Shown one piece after another: positions 1 to 10,061 of a DNA stretch of 12,369 nucleotides. Each line of letters starts with the position of its first letter. The stretch's first letter is position 1. This DNA is from Alphaproteobacteria bacterium (GTDB taxonomy: Bacteria > Pseudomonadota > Alphaproteobacteria > Micropepsales > Micropepsaceae). The stretch is from contig JAFKFF010000297.1 of assembly GCA_017307315.1 (NCBI GenBank), positions 1 to 12,369 on the forward strand, given 5' to 3'. Below the pieces are notes generated by a model that did no database searches, was not told the DNA's origin, and saw nothing but the letters and a program-made list of their open reading frames with translations. The position numbers and the translations under genes are program-made.

Positions 1-2123
<2,123 letters not shown>

Positions 2124-2124
<1 letters not shown>

Positions 2125-3386
2125 CAGGCCTTCAACGCCTCGATCATTGCCTTGGTAATCAGGCACACGCCGTTTTCGGTGCGGCGGAACCGCGTGGCGT
2201 CGAGCTCCGGATCTTCGCCCACCACCAGCTTTTCGGGAATGCGCACGCCGGAATCGATAATCACCCGCGAAAGCTGGGCCCCGCGCCCGATATTACAATA
2301 AGGCAGGATCACCGCTTCATCCACGCTGGAAAAGCTGCCCATCTTCACCCCAGTGAAAAGCAGGCTGTGCTTGGCGAGCGCTCCCGAAACGATGCAATCC
2401 TGGCTGATCAGCGAGGAAATCGCGTGTCCGCGGCGCCCCTCTTCGTCATGCACGAACTTGGCCGGGGCCGCGATGATCTGGTCGGTCCAGATCGGCCATT
2501 CGCGATCGTACATGTTAAGCTTGGGGACCACGTCCGTAAGATCGAGATTGGCCTCGAAATAGGCGTCGAGCGTGCCGACGTCGCGCCAGTATTCCTCGAT
2601 TTCCTCGGCCGCGCGAATGCAACTGTCGGTGAACTTGTGCGCCACCGCCTTGCCGTGCTTGACGATGTACGGGATTATGTCCCCCCCGAAATCGCGGCTG
2701 GAACCTGGATCGGCGGCATCCCGCCGAAGCTGTTCGAACAGGAAGGCGGTTTCGAACACATAAATGCCCATCGATGCCAGAGCATTGCCCGGATCGCCCG
2801 GAATCCCCGGCGGATCGGAAGGCTTTTCGACGAATTCGGTGATGACGCTGTCTTTATCGACTTTCATCACACCGAAGCCGGTCGCTTCCATTCTGGGAAC
2901 GACCAGACAGCCGACCGTAACATCCGCGCCCGAATTGACGTGCTGGCGCAGCATCACTTCGTAATCCATCTTGTAGATGTGATCGCCGGCCAGGATGATG
3001 ATGTATTCAGGCCCATGGCTCTCGATGATGTCGATATTCTGATAGACCGCGTCCGCGGTGCCTTCATACCATTGGGTTTCCGACACGCGCTGGGACGCGG
3101 GAAGGATGTCGAAGCTTTCGTTGCGCTCGGGCCTGAGGAAGTTCCAGCCCTGCTGCAGGTGCCGGATCAGGGAATGGGCCTTGTACTGGGTGGCGACACC
3201 GATGCGCCGGATGCCGGAATTGATGGCGTTGGAAAGCGCGAAATCGATGATGCGGGTCTTGCCGCCGAAATAGACGGCGGGCTTGGCGCGCCGGTCGGTC
3301 AGTTCGGCTAGGCGCGTCCCGCGGCCGCCGGCCAGGACATACGCCATGGCGTCGCGTGCAAGCGGCTGGCCTCGTCCTTCAGCCAT
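2124..3386 (-). CDS. glgC: Glucose-1-phosphate adenylyltransferase (ADP-glucose pyrophosphorylase)
   Basis: Makes ADP-glucose and pyrophosphate from ATP and glucose-1-phosphate, normally the committed and allosterically controlled step of bacterial glycogen synthesis. At 420 aa it has the usual length. Visible motifs are the nucleotidyl loop GGRGTRL (20-26), [11 protein letters not shown] (33-43), [12 protein letters not shown] (107-118), [10 protein letters not shown] (133-142; Asp135 matches catalytic Asp142 of E. coli) and EFVEKP (184-189; Lys188 matches the glucose-1-P-binding Lys195). The left-handed beta-helix domain follows. The E. coli fructose-1,6-bisphosphate site residue Lys39 is Arg here ([10 protein letters not shown] against LTNKRAKPAV). 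The sequence is of the Agrobacterium type, whose enzymes respond to fructose-6-P and pyruvate, so similar regulation is inferred. The ATG at 3386 is chosen because of a strong Shine-Dalgarno 6 nt upstream. Confidence 0.97.
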
Positions 3387-3392
3387 GTCCGT

Positions 3393-3398
3393 CCTCCC
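3393..3398 (-). promoter_or_regulatory. Strong ribosome binding site of glgC
   Basis: On the minus strand GGGAGG lies 6 nt before the glgC ATG, inside the 30-bp glgB/glgC gap. It is the strongest Shine-Dalgarno in the operon and marks the one junction where the downstream gene does not overlap its predecessor. GlgC is therefore probably translated independently of GlgB (inference). Confidence 0.8.
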
Positions 3399-3416
3399 GC
3401 GTCTGCATTCCGGTCT

Positions 3417-5570
3417 TCAGGGTTCATACTCCAGCATGACTGTGGCCAGCGGCGGTAGTGTCAGCCGGATGCGGCCATTTTGCGCCTCTGCCCCTCCCAG
3501 ATTGCCCTGGCCGCTGCCGCCATAAACTAAGGCATCGCTGTTAATTAACTCTCTCCACTGCCCATCGGCGGGAACCGGAACCGCATAGTCCCGGCGCACC
3601 ACGGGCGTAAGATTGGCGACCACCAGAACAGGGGGCGATCCCGGCGCCCGCCGGATCCAGGCGAATACGGAATTCTGGCGGTCGTCGGGAATGGTCCAGG
3701 AGAAGCCTTCGCCCTCGCAGTCCCGCCCATGCAGGGCGGGATGGTCGCGATAGAGCCGGTTCAGGTCCCGCACCAGATGGCGCACCCCGCCATGGGCGGG
3801 ACTGTCCAGCAGGTGCCAGTCCAGCGGACCGGCTTCGCTCCATTCCCGGCGCTGCGCGAATTCCTGGCCCATGAACAAAAGCTTCTTTCCGGGATATCCC
3901 CACATCAATGTGTAATAGGCCCTGAGGTTCGCGAATTTCTGCCAATCATCGCCCGACATCTTGGAAAGGAGCGAGCCCTTGCCGTGCACGACTTCGTCAT
4001 GGCTGAGCGCCAGGACGTAATTCTCGCTGAAGGCGTAGAGTAACCCGAACGTTATGTCGTCGTGATGATGCCGGCGGTGCACCGGATCGCGCCCCATGTA
4101 GCGCAGCGTGTCGTGCATGAACCCCATGTTCCACTTGAAGCCGAAGCCCAGGCCGCCGTCATGGACTGGACGGGTGACGCCGGGCCAGGCGGTGGATTCT
4201 TCGGCGATGGTGAAGAGGCCGCGATTGGCGCCATAAACCGCCCGGTTCATCTCCTTCAGGAAAGCGACCGCTTCCCAGTTTTCCCGTCCGCCTTCCGGAT
4301 TGGGAATCCATTCCCCGGCCGGGCGGGAATAGTCGCGGTAGAGCATGGAGGCGACGGCATCCACGCGAAGCCCGTCGACATGGTAGCGCTCCGCCCAGAA
4401 GAGCGCGTTGTTGATCAGGTAGGACGCAACCTCGCGGCGGCCGTAATTGTAGATCGCCGTCCCCCAGTCGGGATGATAGCCCTGCCGCGGGTCGGCATGC
4501 TCGTACAAGGCGGTGCCGTCGAAGCGCGCCAGTCCATGCGGATCGGTGGGAAAATGGGCGGGCACCCAATCCAGGATCACGCCCAGGCCGGCGCGATGGG
4601 CGCCTTCGACGAAGCGGGCGAAACCGGCGGGCTCTCCGAACCGGGCGGACGGGGCGAACAGGCCCGTGGTCTGATAGCCCCAGCTGGGATCGAAGGGATG
4701 CTCGCTGATGGGCAGGAATTCGATATGGGTGAAGCCCATCTCCACCGCATAAGGGATCAGCCGGTCGGCCAGGGCGTCCCAACTGAGGAAGCGGCCCTGG
4801 GCGTCGCGGTCCCACGAACCGGCATGCACTTCATATATGCTGATCGGCGCGCGCCTGGGATCGGTGTTGGCCCAATGGGCGCGGTGGGCGTCGTCGCTCC
4901 AGGCATGGGCAGGCGGCGGCGCCGTGAGCGAAGCGGTGGCGGGCCGCAATTCGGCGGCGAAGGCGAAGGGATCGGCCTTCTGGGGCAGCAAGGCGCCGGT
5001 CGCGCCGAGAATCTCATATTTGTAGGCGCGGCCTTCGGCCAGGTCGGGCAGGAAGATCTCCCAGACGCCGACGTCGCGGCGCAGGCGCATCACATGCCGC
5101 CGCCCATCCCAGTCGTTGAAATCGCCCACCACCGAGACGCGCCGGGCGTTCGGTGCCCAGACGGAAAAATGAATGCCGCCGACGCCCTGGTGCCGGATCG
5201 GCTGCGCGCCCATCTTGTCGTACAGGCGCTTGTGCGTTCCTTCCGCCATCAGATAGTCGTCGACCGGCCCCAGCACCGGCCCGAAGCTGTAGGGATCGGT
5301 GAGCCACCATTCGGCGCCGCCGCCGCGCGCCTTGTATTTCAGCGGCTGGGGAGGACCGCCGATTGTTCCTTCAAACAGGCCGCGCGCATCCCGGCGCGAA
5401 AGCATCCCCAGGCTCTTGCCCGCAACGTCGTGCGCTTCGGCCGTATCGGCGCCGGGAATCCAGACGCGCGCGAAGGTCCCGTCCGGTCCGGCATGCGGCC
5501 CCAGCAGGGAGAAGGGATCGGCGTGGCGGCCTTGGAGCAGGGCTTCGATCGCCTCGCCGGGCGGTTTCAT
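3417..5570 (-). CDS. glgB: 1,4-alpha-glucan branching enzyme (GH13, CBM48)
   Basis: Cuts an alpha-1,4 chain and re-attaches the piece through an alpha-1,6 bond, creating glycogen branches. The 717-aa protein has the two N-terminal beta domains of the long E. coli-like form (about 1-105, and a CBM48 at about 130-220 containing [17 protein letters not shown]). The GH13 barrel follows. The catalytic triad is complete: nucleophile Asp404 in [12 protein letters not shown], acid/base Glu457 in TIAEES and stabiliser Asp525 in LSHDEVVHG, almost position for position with E. coli Asp405, Glu458 and Asp526. Starting at 5684 would add 38 residues that lie wholly inside glgP and look like nothing in the family, so the ATG at 5570, overlapping the glgP TGA as ATGA, is used. 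Its own Shine-Dalgarno is weak, which fits translational coupling to glgP. A rare-codon patch lies near the C-terminus (3540-3554). Confidence 0.97.
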   Translation of the reverse strand: MKPPGEAIEALLQGRHADPFSLLGPHAGPDGTFARVWIPGADTAEAHDVAGKSLGMLSRRDARGLFEGTIGGPPQPLKYKARGGGAEWWLTDPYSFGPVLGPVDDYLMAEGTHKRLYDKMGAQPIRHQGVGGIHFSVWAPNARRVSVVGDFNDWDGRRHVMRLRRDVGVWEIFLPDLAEGRAYKYEILGATGALLPQKADPFAFAAELRPATASLTAPPPAHAWSDDAHRAHWANTDPRRAPISIYEVHAGSWDRDAQGRFLSWDALADRLIPYAVEMGFTHIEFLPISEHPFDPSWGYQTTGLFAPSARFGEPAGFARFVEGAHRAGLGVILDWVPAHFPTDPHGLARFDGTALYEHADPRQGYHPDWGTAIYNYGRREVASYLINNALFWAERYHVDGLRVDAVASMLYRDYSRPAGEWIPNPEGGRENWEAVAFLKEMNRAVYGANRGLFTIAEESTAWPGVTRPVHDGGLGFGFKWNMGFMHDTLRYMGRDPVHRRHHHDDITFGLLYAFSENYVLALSHDEVVHGKGSLLSKMSGDDWQKFANLRAYYTLMWGYPGKKLLFMGQEFAQRREWSEAGPLDWHLLDSPAHGGVRHLVRDLNRLYRDHPALHGRDCEGEGFSWTIPDDRQNSVFAWIRRAPGSPPVLVVANLTPVVRRDYAVPVPADGQWRELINSDALVYGGSGQGNLGGAEAQNGRIRLTLPPLATVMLEYEP

Positions 5571-8026
5571 AAGACGCCCCAGATCTCGCTCGCATATTCG
5601 CGGATGGTGCGGTCGGACGAGAACCAGCCCATATTGGCGACATTGCGGACCGCCGCGCTTTGCCAGGCTTTGGGGTTGCCCCATTGACGGTCGACCGTCC
5701 GTTGCGTGGCGCTATAGGCATCGAAATCCGCCGCCACCATGAACCAGTCATGGTCGTAAAGCCCCCCGATCAGGCCGGCGAAGCGGTTCGGATCGTCCGG
5801 CGAAAACACGCCGGACGAAATTCCCGCCAATGCCTGGGACAATTCCCGCGAACTTTCGATCGCGGCGCGGGAATTGTGCCCTTCGGTCCGGCGCGATGCC
5901 ACTTGGTCGGCGGTCAGGCCGAAGATGAACATATTGTCGGCGCCGACGCGGTCGCGGATTTCGATATTGGCGCCGTCCAGGGTTCCGATGGTGATGGCGC
6001 CGTTGAGGGCGAATTTCATGTTTCCGGTGCCCGAAGCTTCCATGCCGGCGGTCGATATCTGTTCGGACAGGTCGGCAGCCGGCACGATCATTTCCGCCAG
6101 CGACACATTGTAGTTGGGCAGGAAGGCGACCTTGAGAAGGCCGTCCACGGCGGGATCGGAATTTATCCGCCGGGCGACATCGTTGATCAGCTTTATCACC
6201 ATCTTGGCATTGTGATAGCTGGACGCCGCCTTGCCGGCGAAAATCTTGACCCGCGGCGCCCAGTCCCGCTCGGGATGGCTGCGGATCTGGTCGTATAGCG
6301 CCACCGTCTCGATGATGTTGAGGAGTTGGCGCTTATACTCGTGGATGCGCTTCACTTGCACGTCGAACAGGGCGGTGGGATCGATGATGAAACCGAACTG
6401 TTCCTGGACATGCCGCGCCAGGGCGATCTTGTTCTGCTGCTTGACCTTGGCGAACTGCTCCAGGAAGGCCGCGTCATGGGCCAGCGGGTTCAACGCCGCC
6501 AGTTCTTCCGCATCGTCCAGGAATTTTGGCCCGATGGCATCCACGACAAGGTTGGTGAGGCCGGGATTGCATTGCTGCAGCCAGCGCCGTGGCGCGATGC
6601 CGTTGGTCTTGTTGTTGATCCGCTCGGGATAGAGATGATGCAGGCCGGCAAAGACGGTATGCTTCATCAATTCCGTGTGAAGCTCGGCGACGCCATTGAC
6701 GCTGTGCGAGCCGGCGAAGGCGAGATTGGCCATGCGCACCCGGCGCTCGCCCGCTTCGTCGATCAGCGAAATGGCGGAGATGGCGGCATCGTCCAGCCCG
6801 TGCTTCTTGCGCGCGGTGCGCAAAAGATCGGCATTCACTGCGTAGATGAGCTGCATGTGCCGGGGCAGCAGGCGCTCGAACAGGGGCAGCGGCCAGCTTT
6901 CCAGGGCTTCCGGCAAGAGCGTGTGATTGGTGTAGGCGAAAGTCACGCGCGCCAGGTCCCAGGCGTCCTGGAAATTGAATTTGTGATAGTCGATCAAAAG
7001 CCGCATCAACTCGGTCACCGCCACGGCCGGGTGCGTGTCGTTGAGATGGATCGCCACCTTCTGCGGCAGGGTGCGGATGTCGTTGTAATATTGCAGATGA
7101 CGGCGCACGATGTCCTGGATCGAGGCGCTGGAAAAGAAATACTCCTGGCGCAGGCGCAGTTCTTGGCCCGCGGGCGTGGAGTCGGCGGGATAGAGCACGC
7201 GCACCAGGCTTTCGGCGCGCGCTTCGCCGGCCAGGGCGCCCAGATGATCGCCGGCATTGAAGGCATCGAGCCGGATGGGATCGAGCGCCTGCGCGTTCCA
7301 GAGCCGCAAGGTGTTCACGCGCTTGCCGCGCCATCCCACCACCGGGGTATCGATCGCCTCGGCGCGCACCGCTTCGGCGGGCTGCCAGCGCACCGAGCCG
7401 TTTTCATTGCCCACCACTTCGCCGCCGAACCCGATCAGATAGGCGGTCTCGCGCCGGTCGAATTCCCAGGGATTGCCGTGCGACAGCCAGGTCTCGGGAT
7501 ATTCCAGCTGCCAGCCATCCTTGATGCGCTGGCGGAACATGCCGTTGAGGTAACGAATGCCGTAACCGCAAGCGGGAATGTCGAGCGACGCCAGGCTTTC
7601 CATGAAGCAGGCGGCGAGGCGGCCGAGGCCACCATTGCCCAAGGCGGCGTCCGGTTCCAGCGCTTCGATCTCCGCCAGGCTCACGCCCAACTCGTCCAGC
7701 GCGCCGCGGATTTCGCCCGTGACTTCGAGATTGGACAAAGCGTCGCGCAGCAGCCGCCCGATCAGGAACTCCAGACTGAGATAATAGACCCGCTTGGCGC
7801 CCGACGCGTACATTGCCTTGGTCGAGGCCAGCCAGCGTTCGATGATCCGGTTCCGCACCGTGAGGATGGTGGCGGACAACCAGTCATGCGGCTTGGCCGC
7901 GTTCTGGTCCTTGCCGATCCGATGGACCAGAGTATCCAGGATCTGTTCCGCCAGCGGCGAAGGGGATGCGGGAAGAGGGGAGGACGACATTGCCTGGACC
8001 TGGAAATGTAAGGACGTATTTGACAA
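5567..8026 (-). CDS. glgP: Glycogen/alpha-glucan phosphorylase (GT35, PLP-dependent)
   Basis: Phosphorolyses terminal alpha-1,4 glucosyl units to glucose-1-phosphate. The 819-aa protein matches the bacterial family length. The N-terminal domain has [11 protein letters not shown] (81-91), [12 protein letters not shown] (130-141) and GYGIRY (154-159). NDTHPA (329-334), the KRIHEYKRQ block (559-567) and the PLP loop [14 protein letters not shown] (663-676) follow; Lys671 should carry pyridoxal phosphate as a Schiff base. The start is uncertain. A TTG at 8026 has GGGAG 9 nt upstream and gives 819 aa. The ATG at 7990, 12 codons in, has only a weak purine stretch and gives 807 aa. I prefer TTG. It is the first gene of the operon, so its promoter should lie at 8027-8130 or inside the divergent gene. 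The stop overlaps the glgB start. Confidence 0.96.
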   Translation of the reverse strand: MSNTSLHFQVQAMSSSPLPASPSPLAEQILDTLVHRIGKDQNAAKPHDWLSATILTVRNRIIERWLASTKAMYASGAKRVYYLSLEFLIGRLLRDALSNLEVTGEIRGALDELGVSLAEIEALEPDAALGNGGLGRLAACFMESLASLDIPACGYGIRYLNGMFRQRIKDGWQLEYPETWLSHGNPWEFDRRETAYLIGFGGEVVGNENGSVRWQPAEAVRAEAIDTPVVGWRGKRVNTLRLWNAQALDPIRLDAFNAGDHLGALAGEARAESLVRVLYPADSTPAGQELRLRQEYFFSSASIQDIVRRHLQYYNDIRTLPQKVAIHLNDTHPAVAVTELMRLLIDYHKFNFQDAWDLARVTFAYTNHTLLPEALESWPLPLFERLLPRHMQLIYAVNADLLRTARKKHGLDDAAISAISLIDEAGERRVRMANLAFAGSHSVNGVAELHTELMKHTVFAGLHHLYPERINNKTNGIAPRRWLQQCNPGLTNLVVDAIGPKFLDDAEELAALNPLAHDAAFLEQFAKVKQQNKIALARHVQEQFGFIIDPTALFDVQVKRIHEYKRQLLNIIETVALYDQIRSHPERDWAPRVKIFAGKAASSYHNAKMVIKLINDVARRINSDPAVDGLLKVAFLPNYNVSLAEMIVPAADLSEQISTAGMEASGTGNMKFALNGAITIGTLDGANIEIRDRVGADNMFIFGLTADQVASRRTEGHNSRAAIESSRELSQALAGISSGVFSPDDPNRFAGLIGGLYDHDWFMVAADFDAYSATQRTVDRQWGNPKAWQSAAVRNVANMGWFSSDRTIREYASEIWGVL

Positions 8027-8049
8027 GCTTATTATCTCCCGGACAAAAT
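8020..8049 (+). promoter_or_regulatory. Candidate sigma-70-type promoter of the alpha-glucosidase gene
   Basis: A perfect TTGACA (-35, 8020-8025) is followed after 18 bp by CAAAAT (-10, 8044-8049, four of six matches to TATAAT). Transcription would start near 8056, leaving a leader of about 75 nt before the ATG at 8131. The -35 box overlaps the first codons of glgP on the other strand. Found by eye and not scored by a model. Confidence 0.45.
8036..8040 (-). promoter_or_regulatory. Ribosome binding site supporting the TTG start of glgP
   Basis: The minus strand reads GGGAG followed by 9 nt and then TTG (8026-8024). The competing ATG at 7990 lacks an equally good purine box, so this site favours a TTG start for glgP. 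A TTG start would lower initiation relative to ATG (general knowledge). Confidence 0.5.
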
Positions 8050-8077
8050 TTCAGGATCGTTTAAGCCGCCCCCTGAA
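8050..8077. repeat. Inverted repeat TTCAGG-N16-CCTGAA, possible operator
   Basis: TTCAGG (8050-8055) and its exact reverse complement CCTGAA (8072-8077) have centres 22 bp apart, about two helical turns, directly downstream of the candidate -10 box of the alpha-glucosidase and upstream of glgP. The placement suits a dimeric repressor controlling one or both divergent units. Six-base arms arise readily by chance, so this is only a candidate, and no regulator gene is present in the window. Confidence 0.3.
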
Positions 8078-8130
8078 GGGCCTCCAATCCGCCCGCCCTG
8101 TCAACACCCCATACGTCCAGCAACAAAGCC

Positions 8131-9747
8131 ATGAACAAGCCGATTTCGTCCTTCGCGCCGGCCAGCCGGCCCTGGTGGCATGGCGCCGTCATCTATCAGA
8201 TCTATCCGCGCAGCTTTTCGGATTCCAATGGCGACGGGATCGGGGACCTGGCGGGCATCACCCAACGGCTCGATTATGTCGCCTCGCTGGGCGTGGACGC
8301 GATCTGGCTGTCGCCCTTCTTTGCCTCCCCCATGCGGGATTTCGGCTATGACGTTTCCGATTACCGCGCCGTCGATCCCATGTTTGGAACCCTGGCGGAT
8401 TTCGATGCCCTGGTGGCGCGGGCCCATGCACTGGGCCTCAGGGTGATCATCGATCAAGTCTACGCGCATACCTCCGACGCCCATGCCTGGTTTCAGGAAA
8501 GCCGGTCAGGCCGCGCCAATCCGAAGTCGGATTGGTATGTCTGGGCGGATCCCAAGCCCGACGGCACGCCGCCGAACAACTGGCTGTCGGTATTCTACGG
8601 ACCCTGCTGGACCTGGGATGGCCGGCGCGGGCAATATTATCTGCACAATTTTCTTCCCGCGCAGCCGAACCTCGATGTCCATAATGGCGAGGTCCAGAAG
8701 GCCCTGTTCGATACCGCGCGTTTCTGGCTGGATCGCGGGGTCGACGGCTTCCGCCTCGACGCCATCAATTTTGCCATGCACGACCCGAAGCTGACGGACA
8801 ATCCGCCGGTTCTGGATGGGGACGCGATCCGCAAGCGTCCGTTCGATTATCAGCAGCACCTGCACAATCAGTCTCAGCCGGACTTGATCCCCTTCATCGA
8901 AAAGCTGGCCGCCGTGGTGCAAAGCTTCGGCCCGGACCGCTTCACCGTCGCGGAAGTGGGAGGCGAAAATTCCATAGAGGAACGCCAAGCCTACACCGGT
9001 GGCGACAACCGGCTGAACACGTCTTATGGCTTTGATTTCCTTTATGCGGATCATTTGAATCCGGCGCTTATTGTGGATGCGCTGGCGCATTGGCCCGGAG
9101 CGCCGGGAGAGGGTTGGCCGAGTTGGGCGTTTTCCAACCACGATGCACCCCGGGTGGTCAGCCGCTGGGGCGGCGCAAATGCGGACCCGGCCTGGGCGCC
9201 GCTGTTGCTGGCGCTTTTGACGGGATTGCGCGGAAACGTCTTTCTCTATCAGGGCGAGGAGCTGGGGCTGCCCCAGGCGGAAATTCCCTTCGACCGTCTG
9301 CGCGATCCGGAAGCCATCGCCAACTGGCCGCTCACCCTGGGCCGGGACGGCGCACGCACGCCGATGCCCTGGTCGTCGGAAAAAGCCTTTGCCGATTTCT
9401 CCACCGTGGAGCCCTGGCTTCCCATTCCCCAGGACCATATCGCGCGTGCGGTGTCGCAGCAGGACGGCGACGGGCATTCGACGCTCGCCATCGCCCGCGA
9501 CCTGATCGCGCTGCGCCGGTCCAGCGTGGCGCTGAAGGAAGGAAGCTTCCGTCCGCTTGCGCTGCCGCCGCCGCTCCTGGGGTTCGACCGCGAGGCATCG
9601 GAACAGCGCGTGCGGTGCCTGTTCAATCTGGGCACCGCCGCCATGCCGTGCGACGCGCTGGCGCAGGGGCGGGTCATCTTTTCATCCGGCACGGTGCGGG
9701 ACAGGACGCTCGGCCCGCTCAGTGCCTGCTATCTCGAAATCGGCTGA
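8131..9747 (+). CDS. Alpha-glucosidase, GH13 (subfamily 23-like)
   Basis: Predicted to hydrolyse terminal alpha-linked glucose from maltose-type or short alpha-glucosides. The 538-aa protein starts its (beta/alpha)8 barrel at WWHGAVIYQIYPRSF (about 15-29). It has the metal-site loop DSNGDGIGD (31-39), nucleophile Asp210 in GFRLDAINF, acid/base Glu275 in TVAEVG and stabiliser Asp338 in FSNHD, then a C-terminal beta-sandwich. Region I is DQVYAHTSD (108-116), with Ala where most GH13 enzymes have Asn, as in the Halomonas/Xanthomonas alpha-glucosidase group. ADPKPDGTPPNNWLS (139-153) and QYYLHNFLPAQPN (168-180) also match that group. The residue after the nucleophile is Ala, which in this clan goes with alpha-1,4 preference, whereas Val goes with alpha-1,6 (family knowledge). 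No signal peptide is visible, so it is probably cytoplasmic. The ATG has no clear Shine-Dalgarno, but no better start exists. It is divergent from the glycogen operon. Confidence 0.93.
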   Translation: MNKPISSFAPASRPWWHGAVIYQIYPRSFSDSNGDGIGDLAGITQRLDYVASLGVDAIWLSPFFASPMRDFGYDVSDYRAVDPMFGTLADFDALVARAHALGLRVIIDQVYAHTSDAHAWFQESRSGRANPKSDWYVWADPKPDGTPPNNWLSVFYGPCWTWDGRRGQYYLHNFLPAQPNLDVHNGEVQKALFDTARFWLDRGVDGFRLDAINFAMHDPKLTDNPPVLDGDAIRKRPFDYQQHLHNQSQPDLIPFIEKLAAVVQSFGPDRFTVAEVGGENSIEERQAYTGGDNRLNTSYGFDFLYADHLNPALIVDALAHWPGAPGEGWPSWAFSNHDAPRVVSRWGGANADPAWAPLLLALLTGLRGNVFLYQGEELGLPQAEIPFDRLRDPEAIANWPLTLGRDGARTPMPWSSEKAFADFSTVEPWLPIPQDHIARAVSQQDGDGHSTLAIARDLIALRRSSVALKEGSFRPLALPPPLLGFDREASEQRVRCLFNLGTAAMPCDALAQGRVIFSSGTVRDRTLGPLSACYLEIG

Positions 9748-9758
9748 CCGCAGGCACT
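9721..9758 (+). repeat. 9-bp perfect inverted repeat spanning the alpha-glucosidase stop codon
   Basis: AGTGCCTGC (9721-9729) pairs perfectly with GCAGGCACT (9750-9758) across a 20-nt loop that contains the TGA stop at 9745-9747. In RNA this would be a stable 3'-end stem-loop. No U-run follows, so it is not a canonical intrinsic terminator; it could protect the 3' end or be chance. Confidence 0.4.
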
Positions 9759-9764
9759 CCGTCC

Positions 9765-9784
9765 CTGTTCCGCGCGGGGGACAG
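9765..9784. repeat. 7-bp stem-loop downstream of the alpha-glucosidase gene
   Basis: CTGTTCC (9765-9771) and GGGACAG (9778-9784) form a 7-bp stem with one G-T wobble pair around a 6-nt GC-rich loop. It is followed on the plus strand by AAAAGAA, and neither strand has a T-tract after it. Together with the preceding inverted repeat it could form a tandem 3'-end structure, possibly a weak or Rho-assisted stop (inference). Confidence 0.3.
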
Positions 9785-9812
9785 AAAAGAATATTTATCG
9801 TACATCTTTTCC

Positions 9813-9840
9813 TTGCCGACGGGGGAATTCCGGGTGTAAT
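9813..9840 (+). promoter_or_regulatory. Candidate promoter of the small membrane protein gene
   Basis: TTGCCG (9813-9818) and TGTAAT (9835-9840) are separated by 16 bp in a locally AT-richer stretch, predicting a start near 9847 and a leader of about 40 nt before the ATG at 9888. The -10 matches TATAAT at five of six positions. It would make the small gene a separate transcription unit. Identified by eye only. Confidence 0.35.
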
Positions 9841-9877
9841 AGTCTGAGGTTCCGTGCTGGATCCAAAACCGGTCCAT

Positions 9878-9881
9878 GGAG
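9878..9881 (+). promoter_or_regulatory. Ribosome binding site choosing the start of the small ORF
   Basis: GGAG lies 6 nt before the ATG at 9888. An in-frame ATG at 9876 overlaps this box and has no comparable purine stretch upstream, so 9888 is the better start. Confidence 0.5.
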
Positions 9882-9887
9882 ATCGAC

Positions 9888-10043
9888 ATGCGCGCCTTGG
9901 CCCACTTTTTCCTGCTTCCCGGGGATCTCCTTCTGCAATGGACCAATATCCGGGGCGACGACCATCGCGGGCTGGTGCGGATGCTGGTCAATTCCCTGCT
10001 CTGGACCTCCATCGGAATCCTGGTGGTCGTCCTGGTTCTTTGA
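9888..10043 (+). CDS. Small hypothetical protein with one C-terminal transmembrane segment (51 aa)
   Basis: I do not recognise a named family. The reading frame begins MRALAHFFLLPGDLLLQW and ends with a hydrophobic run, LVNSLLWTSIGILVVVLVL (about 33-51), enough for one membrane span. Between them is a short polar stretch, TNIRGDDHRGLVR (19-31). Evidence that it is real: GGAG 6 nt before the ATG, a promoter candidate upstream, 39 of the 50 codons after the start ending in G or C (about 78%, like the GC-rich neighbours), a coherent amphipathic-then-hydrophobic layout, and an exact fit into the gap between the alpha-glucosidase and ppc (its stop is 18 bp from the ppc stop, convergent). An alternative in-frame ATG at 9876 would add four residues. 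It is probably an inner-membrane protein; its role is unknown, and any link to glycogen or PEP metabolism would be speculation. Confidence 0.68.
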   Translation: MRALAHFFLLPGDLLLQWTNIRGDDHRGLVRMLVNSLLWTSIGILVVVLVL

Positions 10044-10061
10044 CCGCGCGACGTAAGCGTC

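Noticed and set aside
2125..2166. N-terminal extension of glgA by 14 residues
   Set aside because: The extension is out-of-frame glgC sequence, and the [15 protein letters not shown] start at 2124 matches the family.
2367..3311. 314-codon plus-strand frame opposite glgC
   Set aside because: Antisense to a fully conserved GlgC and without recognisable motifs or a ribosome binding site of its own.
5571..5684. N-terminal extension of glgB by 38 residues
   Set aside because: It lies inside the glgP coding region, has no branching-enzyme similarity, and the ATG at 5570 gives the expected length with an ATGA overlap.
4062..5687. 541-codon open frame on the plus strand opposite glgB
   Set aside because: It is wholly antisense to a gene with a complete catalytic triad. 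Long antisense frames are expected from codon bias in GC-rich genes, and the translation is low-complexity, rich in Gly, Ala, Arg and Pro, with no recognisable family.
6326..8011. 561-codon open frame on the plus strand opposite glgP
   Set aside because: Mirror of glgP in a complementary frame, with no family motifs; a shadow of the real gene.
8099..8104. Minus-strand TTGACA as the -35 of the glg operon promoter
   Set aside because: The hexamer is perfect, but at 16-18 bp spacing the -10 positions read GGCCCT, GCCCTT or CCCTTC, none resembling a -10 box. The glgP promoter stays unassigned.
10050..10061. GACG-TAAG-CGTC hairpin between the small ORF and ppc stops
   Set aside because: The stem is only 4 bp and neither strand has a T-run, so it cannot be supported as a bidirectional terminator.
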